A DNA stretch of 64,000 bases from Straminergon stramineum. Its lineage: Eukaryota > Streptophyta > Bryopsida > Hypnales > Calliergonaceae. The first letter of the stretch is position 1. The number at the start of each line of letters is the position of its first letter. A program made the translations under genes and the position numbers. Below are positions 1 to 12,900 of this stretch, in pieces. Below the pieces are notes generated by a model. The model ran no database searches, was not told where the DNA came from, and saw only the letters and a program-made list of their open reading frames with translations. The DNA lies in assembly GCA_963920665.1 (NCBI GenBank), contig OY987269.1, forward strand, positions 22,942,501 through 23,006,500, in the 5' to 3' direction.

Positions 1-744
1 GCCTCGGTGGGGACCAGGAATGCCTTTCTCGAAGACTACTTGACCAACTTCAGAAGATGAACTTGTCTACGCGTGATCTCTCTGGAGAAAGTGGGCTCGC
101 CATTGGGAGCGGGGGTGGGCCTATAAAACCACAAAATAGGAGGTACGGTCACACTGCGTAGTCTACACTATTCACACGGAGAAAGTGCACCTCCACAACT
201 GCTATTCTCCTACTTTACCCTTAGTCCTATGTCCCACATCTAAAACCTCAAAGTCAAAGTTGACTGACCGTTCAGACTCGTGTGGGCTTGAATATTCTAA
301 GTTGACTCCTTGATATGCATGACTGTATTCGCTAGGAATCTGGGCAGGCCGGTGCTCTCTTTTATCAAGAGCCAGAAGCAGTACACCGATGAGTCCACAC
401 GGCTTTGACATGGGCAACTGGAGAGCCGTCCTGTTGATTCCTTCTGTCGGTAATGACCCGAAAGCTAATACCGACCCCACAGGGCACAAAATTATTATTT
501 CTGCACCATGGCGATCATTTCAGTTATCCAGATGTTCGCCATCGAAACGTGCATCATCCGGTTCGGAGGAGTTTCCCAAGGAAGACTAAAGAGCCAAGTT
601 AATTCATTGAAAAATGAGACTAGGTCTCAGAAAGCAACACACGAGTCCTCACATGAAAGTCTCAGGAGCGACTCGTGATCTTTTGCAGGATTCAGGCAAG
701 AGGCATGTTCAGCTAGCAGACTCTAGCCTTGCCAATTAATTTCA
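1..744. other. Left edge, no gene recognised; includes probable 3' flank of the S1/CCHC gene
   Basis: This stretch is richer in GC than the intergenic DNA further right. It holds two modest overlapping open frames, one on each strand (minus 202-489, plus 389-589), neither of which shows a motif I recognise. The part next to position 745 should be the 3' untranslated region of the minus-strand gene. The remainder could be the end of a gene or element that starts outside the window; I cannot decide. Confidence 0.3.
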
Positions 745-3363
745 CTAGGAGCTGCTCTCATCACGATATTTCTTGCGAGTACTGCGGCGCTCTTTGCGAT
801 CTTCCTCGTCACGATGTTTTCGTTTCTTGCGCTTCTCCTTCTCATCTCTGGATTTGTGACGCTCTTCTTTCTTCGATTTGTGCTTTTCATCTCTGGACTT
901 CGAGCGTTTCTCTTTTTTCTTGTGACGCTCTTCTTTCCTTCTATGTTTCTCTTCCTTGAGCATAGCAATCACCGCCAACGCATCCTCTACAGTCTCCAAT
1001 TTCCCTGGCAAAGCTGAAATTTGCTTCGGTTCTGGGTCGGACTCTGGAGGAGCAGGGCCACCCACTCCAACCCCATGCTTCATCCAGGCTGGTTGCACCA
1101 CCGCACGGCCTCTACCCACAGATCCAGTGGCCAGCAAGTGTTTGGACATACCAACTACCGCCATTGGAGGTTGCATGCGCTTTGAGCTCTGTCTAGGTAA
1201 TCTGTCCTCACTCTTTGTGCGCTTTTGGATCGTCAAGTCAGCGTCCTCCTCATCCGACAACAACTTGTACGTCTTCTCGCCTGAGGAGTAGCACTCTTTC
1301 TTCAAGTGGCCATGGCCACCACAACGTTCGCACTGTACATTTAATACAGCATCCAATTTGAACTGGTGACAGGCCAACAATGCAATGAATATTACATCCT
1401 CGAAAGCCTCATTGACCAACAGCTACATAGAATCCATTTCCACACAAAGATACCTGTTTGGCTCCTACAGGTATTCTTCCATTCTCTCCTAACCAATTAA
1501 TTGTCCGCCATCCATTTCTATGTCTCCACAACAGCCTACACATGGTTTCTTTGCAAATGGTCTTCCCAACTTTTTCATGAATTTATGAATAAGTCAACAG
1601 TATATTGGTCAGCATTTGATACTCATCATCTAAGGAAGAGTCTCAGCCTGCTGTAAACTGAATTAGGAAAACAAGCATCCACATTGTCAATTAATAATAA
1701 ACCTCTCTAACATCACGGCTGCCACCTACCTCACCTTCTGAGAAGAGGGTCCATAGAATCAACCTGGAGAACTGAGAGCACACGTGACCTTACAAATTAT
1801 TTGACACTATTTAACATGTTCAGGACGGTGCTAACCTTTTGAGGCTCTTTCCATGCAGGTCGCGACTGCTGCTTCTCGGCTTGGATGTTATTTGGATCCA
1901 AATCTTCCCCGTCACCTTGGGCAACATATTTCATCGAACAGCCTATCTTAGACTTCCCATTTTCTTCCACAATTACAGAAATCACTTTAATCCACACCTG
2001 CTCCCCTTCACTGGCCACAGCAGACAAAGCCTTCACTTTTGCCTCCTCAGAATCGTCCCTATTGGTGACCTGAAAAACAACGAACAACAAATAATCAAGT
2101 CATGCTCTCAGACCTGTATCCAATCATAGTTTCACTCCGTCCCCAGGTTCCAGCGGAACCCTAACTGGTAAGCAATCGTCCACAAATTCTCCAAAATACT
2201 TAGAAATGTAAGCAGCTTGAAAGTGTCGGTCAGTGAACCTCATGGTCGCTAACTTGAGAGAGATGAACAAGTCCATGATTCCGATACCCCTCCATTTGAA
2301 CAAAAATGCCAAAAGGTCGGATTGAATGCACTGTCGCTTTGAGAATGCTATACAGAGGTGGCGCTACTGGTTTGTCATCGTCTCTGTCTCCTCCTCGACC
2401 TCTTCCTCCCCAACCGCGACCCCGCCCGCGGCCTCCACCCATTGGCCTCCTCTCATCATCTTCATATCTTCCATCGCTATCCCTACTCATCGGCCGCCGC
2501 TCTTCGTCATACTCTCGATCTCTGTCCCTGCCCATGGGCCTCCGCTCATCATCTTCATAGTCTCGGGCCCTGTCCCTGCCCCTCGGCCTCTGGTCATCGT
2601 CGTCATATCCTCGACCTCTATCTCTGCCGGCGGGTCTCCGGTCATCATCATCGTAGGCATCTTGCTTCCTCAAATCAGCTGCATCATTGTCATTGTAACG
2701 ACGTGATCTATCTCCCGAGGATTGTCTGACCTCCTCTCTCCCACCGCCAGACGCTCGACTCTCTACACGCCGATCCCAGTCAACGTCTCTGGAACTTTCC
2801 CTCTCTCTGCCTCTGTCTCGGGAGATTTCTCTTCCTCTACCTCTGTCCCTGGAGCTGTCCCTACCTTTGTCTCTGGAGCTTTCTCTCCCCCTCCCTCTGT
2901 CTCTGGAGCTTTCCCTTTCCCTCCCTCTATCTATGTAACTTGCCCTATCTAAGCCACTATCTCGATCCCTAGGAGGCTTTTGCATCAGCTCAGACGTTAC
3001 CTGACAGAAGCATACAAATCATTACAAATCTCCAATTAGATATGATCAAGTCGTCTTTCACTTAAGCCGTTTACGGTACCGGTACCTCCACAAATGGAAC
3101 TATTTATGTTTGTGTAAGAACAAAAGACTCCCCTTCGTTTTATCAGTTTCAGAATCGAGGTCGACCTAAAGGGCACAACACAGCACCTCAAGGAAGCGGA
3201 CTGAAGGAGGCACAACGTGAAGATTCACGGACGGGTAAACATAAGCCATTTCAATCTTTTTAATGGCATTATAATAACCACAAAATCTCACAAAATTATG
3301 CGTTGATTTTTTTATAGAGAATCAACTAACCGGCGGAGAGAAAGCATCGTGAGCAGGCGCCAT
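745..3363 (-). CDS. S1 RNA-binding and CCHC zinc-knuckle protein, ZCCHC17/pNO40-like, with RD-rich N-terminus
   Basis: Four exons on the minus strand: 3331-3363, 2239-3000, 1836-2069 and 745-1362, all junctions GT-AG and phase 0, giving about 548 residues. The 11-codon first exon (MAPAHDAFSPP) joins in frame to VTSELMQK. Residues 17-215 are RD/RE/RS-rich, with five tandem copies of a unit like EDDERRPMGRDRDREY and then a GRGRG stretch. An S1 (OB-fold) domain follows at about 227-315, crossing the second intron, and ends with the family signature GEDLDPNN. A CCHC knuckle (C354-x2-C357-x4-H362-x4-C367) follows, then PAWMK and a Lys/Arg/Glu/Ser-rich basic tail. Order and spacing of S1, GxDLDPNN, the AVLN segment and the knuckle match animal ZCCHC17 (nucleolar pNO40/PS1D), linked to ribosome biogenesis and splicing. 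The long RD-rich head is not in the human protein as I remember it. A nuclear or nucleolar RNA-binding role is inferred. Confidence 0.88.
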
Positions 3364-4838
3364 CTCTTCGTGAGACCTTAATGATTGATATCCTGTTCAC
3401 AAAGCATGAGAGAGACTTGAATTTCCGTGTCTTATGCAAAAGAAATGAGCAACCCAAACACATACGCCACCACACCAAAAAAATCACGACTCGTGAGACA
3501 TCGTTGCCCTAAAAACCTACTCCCGCACCTTCACAGCTAGTTCAAAGCTAGTATATAATTTGATTGTCGGATTTATAAATTAAATTACACTGCACTCTCT
3601 TGGAAAAATTGCGAGCGGCACACGAAGTGACAAAAGGCATCATTAAAGAAAATGCAATATCGATATTCGGCAATCACGAATACAGCAAATTAGCATTCTA
3701 CACTGCCTCGTGCACAGGCCAGAGGAAAGCCAAGAGCATCAACATGTCTTCCCTTTGGTCCATACTGAAACTAAAAAACCCGGCCACATTCATATTTCAA
3801 TGTACGATACTACTAACGGTCATCACTCAAAACATAATGAGTTCTAATTCAGCTCACAACATCTAATCGTCTCGCAAAAATATCCGAAACATCAAACCCT
3901 AACACCTTCAAGAAAATTATCCAACCGCGAACACATTTCTATGGATCAGAAATTCGTATCCAAGCATAATGGCGCAGGTCAACCGTGGGCCTATCGCTCG
4001 ATCCCTCAGGGCTCAAAGCTCCTAGAACCCACAGACAATAATCGCCAACCAATTCAAAAACATTCAAGCGTATACAAAAAAACATAACTTCCAGAGACAG
4101 TGAGAAAATCTTCGTACCTGGTAACCAGACAGAGACCAAAACATGTGAAAAGAATCCGAAATCGATTAATGCGTGGAGCCTCCTTAATTCTGAACAGTGG
4201 TGAGGAAACGGCAACTGATGAGTGGAAACGAGACGCATCGGAGTAGGTGACAATTTCTGAAGTGGAACTAGTTACCCTAAGATGGTGAAGGCACATTCCA
4301 GAAGGAATCGGGACAGTACCTGTTTAATATCACCTTCTCTACTATCTCCTTCTCTAATATCACATACTCCGTTATTTCTCCAATTCGTACTGAGTTTGTA
4401 AAGGTCTGCCTCGAAGTCTAATTGTAACTTATTCATTAATTTGAGGTTCATTCTATTGCATGATCTCCTGAAGTAGGGTTCCTTGAGAATTATGGGAAAA
4501 TCTATCAAATGAGGGCATTCCACATCATTTCCTTTGGAAAAAATTCTTTCATAATCCATCCAACATTTTGTAGTATGTCTTTTTTCCAAGTGAAGATTGA
4601 TTTAACAGGGATTTTGCCAATTGAAAACCCTCAACGGCTAAAAAGTCAAGGTTGAGGTCTTTAAGAGTCAACCAGACTAGAAAAAACTCATTTCTATGTT
4701 CTCATTATGGCACAAGAAGTTCCATAGAAAAGTGACAATAAAGGGGACATGAATTTTGTTACAAAACTAACCAAAAAAAAATTTTTGAAAAATGTCAATA
4801 GGATTCTACACTAAACCACCTTCCTAACACCAACAATC
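3364..4838. other. 5' flank of the S1/CCHC gene, no gene seen
   Basis: Upstream (rightward) of the minus-strand gene. It should contain that gene's promoter and 5' leader. Small open frames on both strands show no family motif or splice context. DNA becomes steadily more AT-rich to the right. A short interrupted palindrome (CCCTCAAC / GTTGAGG) lies at about 4627-4655. Confidence 0.4.
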
Positions 4839-6084
4839 TTAACCCCTAAAAGACCATTGTCTCCTCAAGGGACAAAATGGATTTTGGGTAGGTTCCTATG
4901 ACCTCAATTTTTAGTGATTTTTTTAAAAACTTTCCCACAAGATAGAAAAACCAATTAGCTTCGTGGGAATATAATTTTTATTTCAATCAGTGCCTAGGAG
5001 CAAAAGTTATGCCCTCTTAAACATAATTTACACGTCACTGGGTAGAAAAACAAATCCACAAAAACTTAGAAAAAAGAATTTTTGATTTTTTTTCTCATAG
5101 ATTTTATTTTTATCTACATTTTAAGCTTTGATTCATTCCATTTGAATAAGTGATGTGAAAGTTATAAACAATCTTATTTTTCTGGCAATATGAGCATCTT
5201 CTTGAAAAAATAACTCATAGGATTCATTTCTAAATGCAATTTTCACAATTTTTCAAAAAAAGTTGTTTGACAAGGTTAAGGTAGGAGGCTCAAACTCAAA
5301 CTAGGCATTAAAATCGATCAAGACTCAAAGGTACATTTTGCTTTTTGCAATGTACCAGCTCTGCACATTTCAGGTGGTGGTCGCTTTTGATGACCACAAA
5401 AGACCACTTTTTTTCAACTTCAGAAATTTGTAACTTATTCCACAAAGCTCCAAAAAATATGGAACGATTTGGGTTAGATGCCAATTTCACTTGTCTTTCT
5501 AGGAAAATTTACTGAAAATTGTTTTAAGGAGGTTAGCTTCCCCCCAAAGGCAATCAGCCCTTACATGCACGGTTTATGAGCCTCCTACCTTAAGTTTGTT
5601 TGCTAGAACAATCTCACTCTTGGGATTATTGTGTTTCAATCCCATCTTAGATCTATTAACGATTTATTTTTTCATGTAATCTTGGACCTACTTCTACTCA
5701 AAAAAATTTTAGAGAATGAAAATCAAGAGTTTTTCTTTTAAAATTTTTTTCCTAGAATATCAATCCAAGTCTTCAACACAAATTTTTTTTAATTCAAAGT
5801 CCATAGTGCAAAAAATTTCAACAAAAGGTGGTCAAAGTCATCTGAAATTGTAGGCTAGTGTTCAAAAAAACTTCTTTTTTCAACTTTGAATGCTAATATC
5901 TCTCAATCTATGCAGTCAAAATTCATTAAATTTTTACCACATGGTCTGAGACAAGTAAAGTACAAGATCCTATGGATAGATTTTCAAAAAAATATTCTTC
6001 GGGATTTTTTGGGGTGAACGCAGCAGAAATGGCAGTTTTGAGTGGTTTTAGATAGAAAAATGGCCTTGGTCCTTTAGGGGTTAA
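4839..6084. mobile_element. TTAA-bounded non-autonomous DNA element, family A copy 1, interrupted by a nested element
   Basis: Begins TTAACCCCTAAAAGACCA and ends with the inverse, TGGTCCTTTAGGGGTTAA. The body matches copies at 21590-22516, 47035-47965 and 59369-60307 over almost its whole length, including a conserved block near the right end (GCAGAAATGGCAGTTTTGAG). Removing the nested insert at 5279-5590 leaves about 930 bp, the length of the other copies. No outward duplication beyond TTAA is visible, so TTAA is the likely target duplication. It has no coding capacity. Assignment to the piggyBac superfamily is inference from TTAA plus a CCC start. Confidence 0.8.
5279..5590. mobile_element. 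TA-flanked MITE (family D) nested in the family A element
   Basis: A 312-bp insert with inverted ends AGGTAGGAGGCTCA and TGAGCCTCCTACCT, flanked by TA on both sides (5277-5278 and 5591-5592). The uninterrupted family A copy at about 22015-22035 shows the empty site. The interior resembles the element at 61899-62200 (shared GTACATTTTGCTTT and GGGTTAGATGCCAAT). Confidence 0.82.
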
Positions 6085-7507
6085 GTGAGGAGTGAACACT
6101 CATTACCACACAAGATCCATGAATACCAACACCTCAATATGACCATGACTAGTCAAGGAGGCATGATAAACTTGCCCATTGCAAAAAACATATAAAAGAA
6201 GTAATTGAGAAAGAGTCAATTTGTAAATCCACCACTTTGATTATTCTTTTGAAAAAACTCAAAAATTAAAATTTTTATTATAATGTTTGAACTTTATTAC
6301 AATTTGAAATTTGGGCCTCAGAACATGGTATATTGATTTATGTAATTGTAGATTGATATAAAATTTGGTTTTACTATAAAATTCTCTACTATAATGTACA
6401 CCTATGGTAAAAAAAAATAGATTTTCTCAAGTAAAATTTTTTATTTGACATATTTTTTAATTCACTTTTATGCAAAATTTCAAGGTAATTTTTTATTCTC
6501 ATAGTAAAATAAAAAAGATTATGACTTATAGAAAATTTATAATTTCATCTTTAAAAATAAAACAAAATGTTTTTCGCTCACTTATAGTAGAAAAATATAG
6601 CAAATAAAAGAAAGGATAAAAATCTTGAGTTTCACTACACGATCATAGGGTCCATCTTTAAAGAGTCAATGTTAGTCTTCATGAAGAATCAATCCAAAAG
6701 AATCTAGAATCATTTCCTAGTTGCAATCAAAATCCAAAATAACTAACACATTATATATGGAGAGAGAAATTATATATTAACTACCCTACAATGCTTGTTT
6801 GTGCAATTTGGGATGGAGTTATTAATTACCATATGCAGGGGTAATTATTTCCTTGGAAAAATACATTTTCAAATTTACACATCATTTTTTTTTTAAATCC
6901 ATGTCACCCTATATTGTTAGTTAACCCCATATTATCACATGCATTTTGGGTGCCTACATTATGACAGCAAAGAAGTCTGGAAGTAAGATTACTGCTTGGC
7001 TGCAGTCTGATAGATAGATAATTTCGTCCAAAAGGATGAATGTCGTCCAGTTTTCGGACGAAACCCTGAAGACCCAGTCCGTCTTCCATCTACTTCGTCC
7101 CGCTTCATCTCATGACCTGCGAGGTTTACTGGCATTTCTCCATCGCCAATTCAGTGTGCATCACAATCCTTTTAGGTTTGGATTCCTTGCTGCTTTACTC
7201 TGTCTGTTTGCAAATTTTGTTTCCTATTAGTTTTCAATTGCTTTTCTTACGTTTCGGTGCCATCTCTAAATGCTGTTGCCCCGTAGTGTAATTTGTCTCT
7301 GGATTTAGCTTGAACTCCGTTTCTGTGGGGTGTTGAATAGACACCACTTGGCATTGGTTCTTATGAGGATAATATTTAATTCTTACAGGATTGTGGTGGA
7401 AGCATCTTGGTGCGACGCATTCGGCGGTTGCTATGGCTGTGAAGGCGCTCTGTTTTAAAAGCTAGTTGGATAGAGCTAGTTGGATATTTTTCATGTTTTT
7501 GGATTGA
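6085..7507. other. AT-rich spacer and probable promoter/leader of the methyltransferase-like gene
   Basis: 6085-6990 is very AT-rich with no recognised element. From about 7020 base composition changes toward GC, as expected for the promoter and 5' leader of the gene beginning at 7508. A 64-codon open frame at 7036-7230 has no recognisable similarity and is probably leader. Confidence 0.4.
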
Positions 7508-9937
7508 ATGGCGATTTCCGTGGGAGCTGCGTCGCGGTCGTTGGCCAGTGGACAGAAATTGCAGCAATCTTCACCACCGCTGCTATCTTCGCGTTTGCTT
7601 CGGGTCCGCTCTGCTCAGCTCAGCAGGTATTATTCATAAGAATTCTATATTGTGACGAATTCAATTAATGCTCTGTAGCTATAACAGTGGAATTTGAATG
7701 ATCCAACATCGATTATGGTAGCTCTGTTGGATATGTAAAAATTCCAGGAAATTTTTGGATGGCTTTTCAAGGTATTTGTGTTAAAGCTTTTGAAGTCTTT
7801 CAAAATGAAACCGAAGAATTGAAATTGAAAACGAGGTGCTTAAGCAGAGCATTAACGTAAGGATGTTTTGGTGCGCCACCAAATGACTTGCTGAGATATT
7901 GAATTGGTAATATCTGGCTTGACTGACTGCGTATTTCAGGGTCTGGTTATGTCTTTTGGAGCATACAAAATTGTAGAGGAGGGTCGTGAAGGCTTATTAG
8001 TCGATGTGCACAGTTTTCTGAGGGTCCTGGTGTGGTCTCACGCATTTTCTTGCATGAAATATTCACAGATGTTCAAAGGTCGTTTGTTAGCAATCAATCT
8101 TGTGGTAGATGTTGATGCTTTGTCATTTCTGTGTACTGATGATCCAGATAAAAAGGTTATGAGAAGACCCTTTAGTGATTTTTCCGCTCTTATTCCTTAA
8201 AGACTTTGGAAATCATACATTTTTATATTTGAAGGTGGAAGTAATTTGACTTATATTTATTCTGTATGGTGTGGAACTTGAAGGATTCGTCAGGGTTTTT
8301 TTCGCGGCTATTCCTCTCGTGCGTTTTTGGCGTCAGAAACAGCTTCCTTTTCCGTGACTTGTCCTTTGCGGCAGCGACAGAATGGAAGCCTCGTAGTGCA
8401 TGCCGATGCTGTAAGATCTTCTCAATTCAACTTCGTACGGTGTAACTGTAATTGCATTACGCTTATAGAGTAAATTATCAATGCCTTCTTAGTTTTAGCT
8501 TCATCGAATTTTATTAGCGACTATGGAACTCGTAACTTTCTTGGTTCTTGGTTGGAAAAATCTTTTGGAAATTCACGCTGTGCATGTCATGTAGAAGTTA
8601 AAATTGCAAGTTGTTTTCAGGAGGTCTGTAAGTCTTCTTTTGCTTTCGCGTCTAGTTGATATTTCAGAGATCGGAAGAATCAAACCGAATGTGTTGTGTA
8701 TCACATTATTGGCTTTAATTGTTATTTGGTCAAGCTCGTCTGGTTATATCTTGTTATCATCTGTCATTATCCGTCTAGGCTACTTGCTGAATACTGAATT
8801 ATAGATATCTTCTGTTCTTTAACTTCTGTTGTGTTATGATTTGTGATGCAGCTGAATAGCAGCAGTAGAGCTTTGCGGGGCTGTACACCCTTCGATGGAC
8901 ATTTGCAGAGCCGAATTGCAGAGCGAACAAGAAATTTTGAAAGGTTGGGTGTCAGAGCTGGCTCTCGGAGAGGAGTAGGTAGTGCATATGGAGGACAAAC
9001 TCTTGATATTCCATTGCTGGGCGAGTTTAAGATACCTGACTTTTCTGAAGTTAGGCATAACCTGTCTCATGTAACTCCACTGAAGGCGGCGAAATGGACG
9101 ACAATCGTGGCGGTAGCCTATGCAACCATGTCTACAATCGCTGGTCTGACCGTGCTTAATTCCAATTTCTGGATGTACGCAAGTTGGCTTGGTGTTATAT
9201 GGCCATGGCCAGCAGCAGTTATTTTGGGAATATGGACATTGCTGGCAGCAATAAGGCAGGCAAAATCAGGAACCAAGGAGGGAGAGCAAATTTTTATCTT
9301 GGGGGGAACCCTGGTTTGGTTGATTCTGGTTCCACTTGCCCATGTACACGGTTTCATAGATGGATGGCCTATTCTTCTTTATACTATGTATTACTTTTTC
9401 TTCTCTATTAGCGCTATTGTTCGGGAACGTATGTACGGAACTCTCAGCACTGTATCTGAAGAACCGAGGTGGCAAAGTAGCCCTTCTCGGGTGGCTCAAA
9501 TTTCTTTCATAGTGGCCATTGTAGGAGGTCACTGGGCAGCTGCTTTTGAATCTCCTTTCTTGGTGGAATCATGGAATTGGGCTTGGCAATCCAAGTTGGC
9601 AGCAGCAATTCTTGGCCTTGCAGTAGTGGTTCACTGGAATGCAATTTACTTCTTAGGGAAATACTCTAATCGACTAGTGAACCCGATGTCTGTCGTAATG
9701 TTTGGGCCCTATAGGTGGGTGCGTCATCCTATGTACGCGAGCTACATGCTCTTGTGTGCGGGCTATTGCCTTGCACTTAGGTCGTACTTCAGCCTTTTGT
9801 TCCTTACAATATCCTGTATGGTTTACTACGACCAGCGGACAAAGTTGGAAGAGAAGAATATGGTAGAGGTTTTTGGATCGATTTACACCTCTTACAGGGA
9901 AAAGACTAAGCATAAATATCTGCCTTGGTTGTACTGA
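7508..9937 (+). CDS. ICMT/PEMT-fold membrane methyltransferase-like protein, probably plastid-targeted
   Basis: Main exon 8852-9937; a first exon at 7508-7626 encodes a transit-peptide-like N-terminus rich in Ser, Ala, Arg and Leu (MAISVGAASRSLASG...) and ends at a GT donor in phase 2. A 7-nt exon at 8621-8627, between TTGTTTTCAG and GTAAGT, restores the frame and gives 403 residues. Alternatively the first exon joins directly to 8863, also in frame, giving a slightly shorter protein. About seven hydrophobic segments (near 124-144, 157-176, 189-207, 214-233, 257-273, 290-310, 336-368) are followed by the signature of isoprenylcysteine carboxyl methyltransferases and related enzymes: GPYRWVRHPMYASY at about 327-340, then LEE (374-376) and FGxxYxxY. 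Members use S-adenosylmethionine at a membrane site. The substrate is unknown; prenylated-protein methylation in the ER is less likely if the plastid signal is real. Confidence 0.85.
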
Positions 9938-12900
9938 ATACTGATATGCAATTTGCAATCAGGCATTTTGAATCTTCATTGGCGTTCTCTTAAATGAAAT
10001 GCCCCAGTGCTTGTGTGTTTTCATTCTTTGATTTACAGTTTTAAAACTCATGTTTTCATGTTTGTCTTCAATTCTGGTATCTACAGAAAAATTTCTCGCT
10101 TAGAAGATTGTGTTGAAGTACCAATTTGATTCTTTATCCAATTCATCTATATATTAGGAAAGTGACTAATCGATTAGATTGTGTGCCTCAAGCTCTTGTT
10201 TGCAGTTTATTCCATACCCAAACCTTCGAAAGAATGGGGGGGGGGGGGTAGAGAATCACGAGAAGATGGATCATCAGTACAAAGAAATGGCAAAGCATTT
10301 GACAGTAAATCCACTCCCTGACTTGCTCAGGATCCCAAAATTTGCGTCTCTAATTGCCCAGGGGTAATTGTTATCTGTTTTGAGTGGCAATGACGTGAGT
10401 GGAAGGGTGAGAATGTTTAGGTTTTCCATGAATATAAATGCATCATGTGAGAATAGGGGTGTCAGAGTGCCAAAAAATATAGGCGATTCTGATCCAAATC
10501 TTGAAACTCTATCCAGTCGCAAGTTTTTGCAGATGAGATTCTGGGCTCACTATTGCACAGGGTCAGATTATCAAAAGAAAATGTGAAATCTCACTGGAGA
10601 AATTGTGAGCTGTGACACTCCCTAAATAACGTTTTGGGGTTTCTTAGAGAACTTGGTTGAATTGTTGAAAATGCTAATTACCTTAGTAGCGTTAAGGGAG
10701 CAGCATTGTATTGTACTGCTGTTTTTGATGCTTGTCTGCCCCAAGGTCAATGCACATCATACGGTACGATAGTAAGGCAGTGCGCGCTATGAAGCGAGGA
10801 ATACTATTTCTCCTCTCCTTGTAAGACAATTCCTTGTCAAAATGCACTTGACGGCAGATCCGACCCTTGACAGGGAACTGGCGTCTAGTTGTACCTAGTG
10901 GCGGATCTGTATTCAGCTTAACTTACACTGACTCGGTTTCGATTGGATGGGAAAATCCGGACTCAAAACACGAAATAAGACCGATCAGTTTACTATCTTG
11001 TGTGCAGCAGCAAATCTTTGCAGGGGTTTTGCAGTTTCTCAAGCTTTTATGAATGCGTAAGTTGTAACTTATGAGCTGTGGTATTTTCCCAGAACTGAAG
11101 TTGCTGTGGTTGTCATGAAGAGCCGTCCTTGAAATTATTTGGCACTTAAGTTAGTGATGCAAAATTCTATTCTATTGCGTTACACACTTGGTCGCCTTCG
11201 ACTGTGCCATTAAAAAGGCCTGGCTGCAGTAGTTCTTGCTGTCTGATTCATGTGTGTAACGCATCCATTTGCTTAAGAAAATGAAGTTGATCAAGTTTTT
11301 TGTGCCTCTGTAAAACACTTTTAAGTATACTCTACTTTACAGTTACCAATAATTTGCTCTTAGGCATGGGCGAACTATTCTGGACTTTCACCTGCAAATT
11401 ATTTCTTTTGAGTTCAGGTTTTTACAGGTGGAACAAAAATCTTCAAAAATCTTCAAATAATTGTGCAGACAAGATGAGGCCAATAGGGTCCAAAAAAAAT
11501 TTAACACGTGGCTTACAATTATTTTCCGCCAAAGCTCCTACAGAAATTAATTCAATTTGTGCTCTGTGTAGTAAAGCAAAATCAAATTGTGCTAATATGG
11601 AAATTTCGAGTTTTTTTTAAAGTACATTGGTTATACTACCCCTCTCTCAAAATAAATCCATGGTCTCTAGTGGAGAATTAGTCAAAGTAGCATGAATTTA
11701 TTTTCAGACAAAGGAATTAGTTCTTATTTTCACCAAATACTTGATAGGAAGACCTAGTAGGATCTTTGATTTTGAAAGGAGTGTCACTTCTTCCCAAATC
11801 AGTCACTAATAAATTCTAGGTTGTTAAACTAATAGGGGGATCACTTGATATAATAACCTATTCCAAGTTCTTATATTCAAACTCCATCTCATCTTAGTGG
11901 TCCCAAATGTGATTTTCATAATTAGATCAAGTTTAAATTTTGAGACTATTTAATATACAATCAATAATTGGCATCTATAATACTTTAATTATAGAAATGT
12001 TTTAGATACTTTGAATCTATGAAAACATCTTACCCTTCAAAAAATTCTTAATTTATAAAATTTGTTGGATCCATGGTACACAATTCCTTACTAAACGATT
12101 GAAATACCTTTGAATCTAGAAAACTTATCTCAATCTATGAAAAAATCATGCATGTACATCCTACAACTATATCTACATTCTAATATCTACATCAAAAGCA
12201 AAATTTAAAAGAAACAAGGAGATCTACAAGTTCGTTTAGTAATGGCACACCAAATTAGCGAAAACAAATAATGTTGAAAAAACCCCTAAAAAATTGACAT
12301 TGGCATTTTGATAATATGATGTCAACATCTTTTATAAAACCAATGCCCTTGGATTCTACTACCCTAAATAACTCAAAAGAAATTGGCAAAAATCTAAAAT
12401 GCAAGTTGTAACAACAATAGAACATCACAATTAACATAAAAATATTCAAATTATGAACTCCTACTTACTTACATACAAACTATTGTTAAATACTCAAACT
12501 TCTTGCAATTCTAAATTTATGTTGAAAATCCCAAGTCTTCACTGCAAGCAAGAGACTTGATTTAGTGGTGAAGTTCTATACAATTGCAAAACAATAAAAA
12601 CTTGGCATAGTTAACCCTATAACTAACTCAAACCCCATGAAAATATTATCAAATTCACTTTTAGAAGCTTAACCCCTAAGCTCAACTAAAATGACAATGA
12701 AATCTTTCAATTGTAAATTCACCTTCACTTACAACTACCTAACTCATGTTCAATGTTTTCATCTTTAATTAGAAATCAAGACTTTGCATATTGCTACACA
12801 AACGCATGTGCTACAACTTCATAATTATGTATGGGTATCAAAGATTGCAACTATGCAACATCAACCAAAAAGCCATCACAAAGAAAACAAGGTGAAGAAC

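Noticed and set aside
2306..2952. Several plus-strand frames opposite the RD-rich exon
   Set aside because: Low-complexity complements of the Arg/Asp repeats; the minus strand carries the S1 and knuckle motifs with good splice sites.
10179..11620. Open frames of 60-106 codons downstream of the methyltransferase-like gene
   Set aside because: No motifs, no plausible exon structure, AT-rich composition; consistent with untranslated or spacer DNA.
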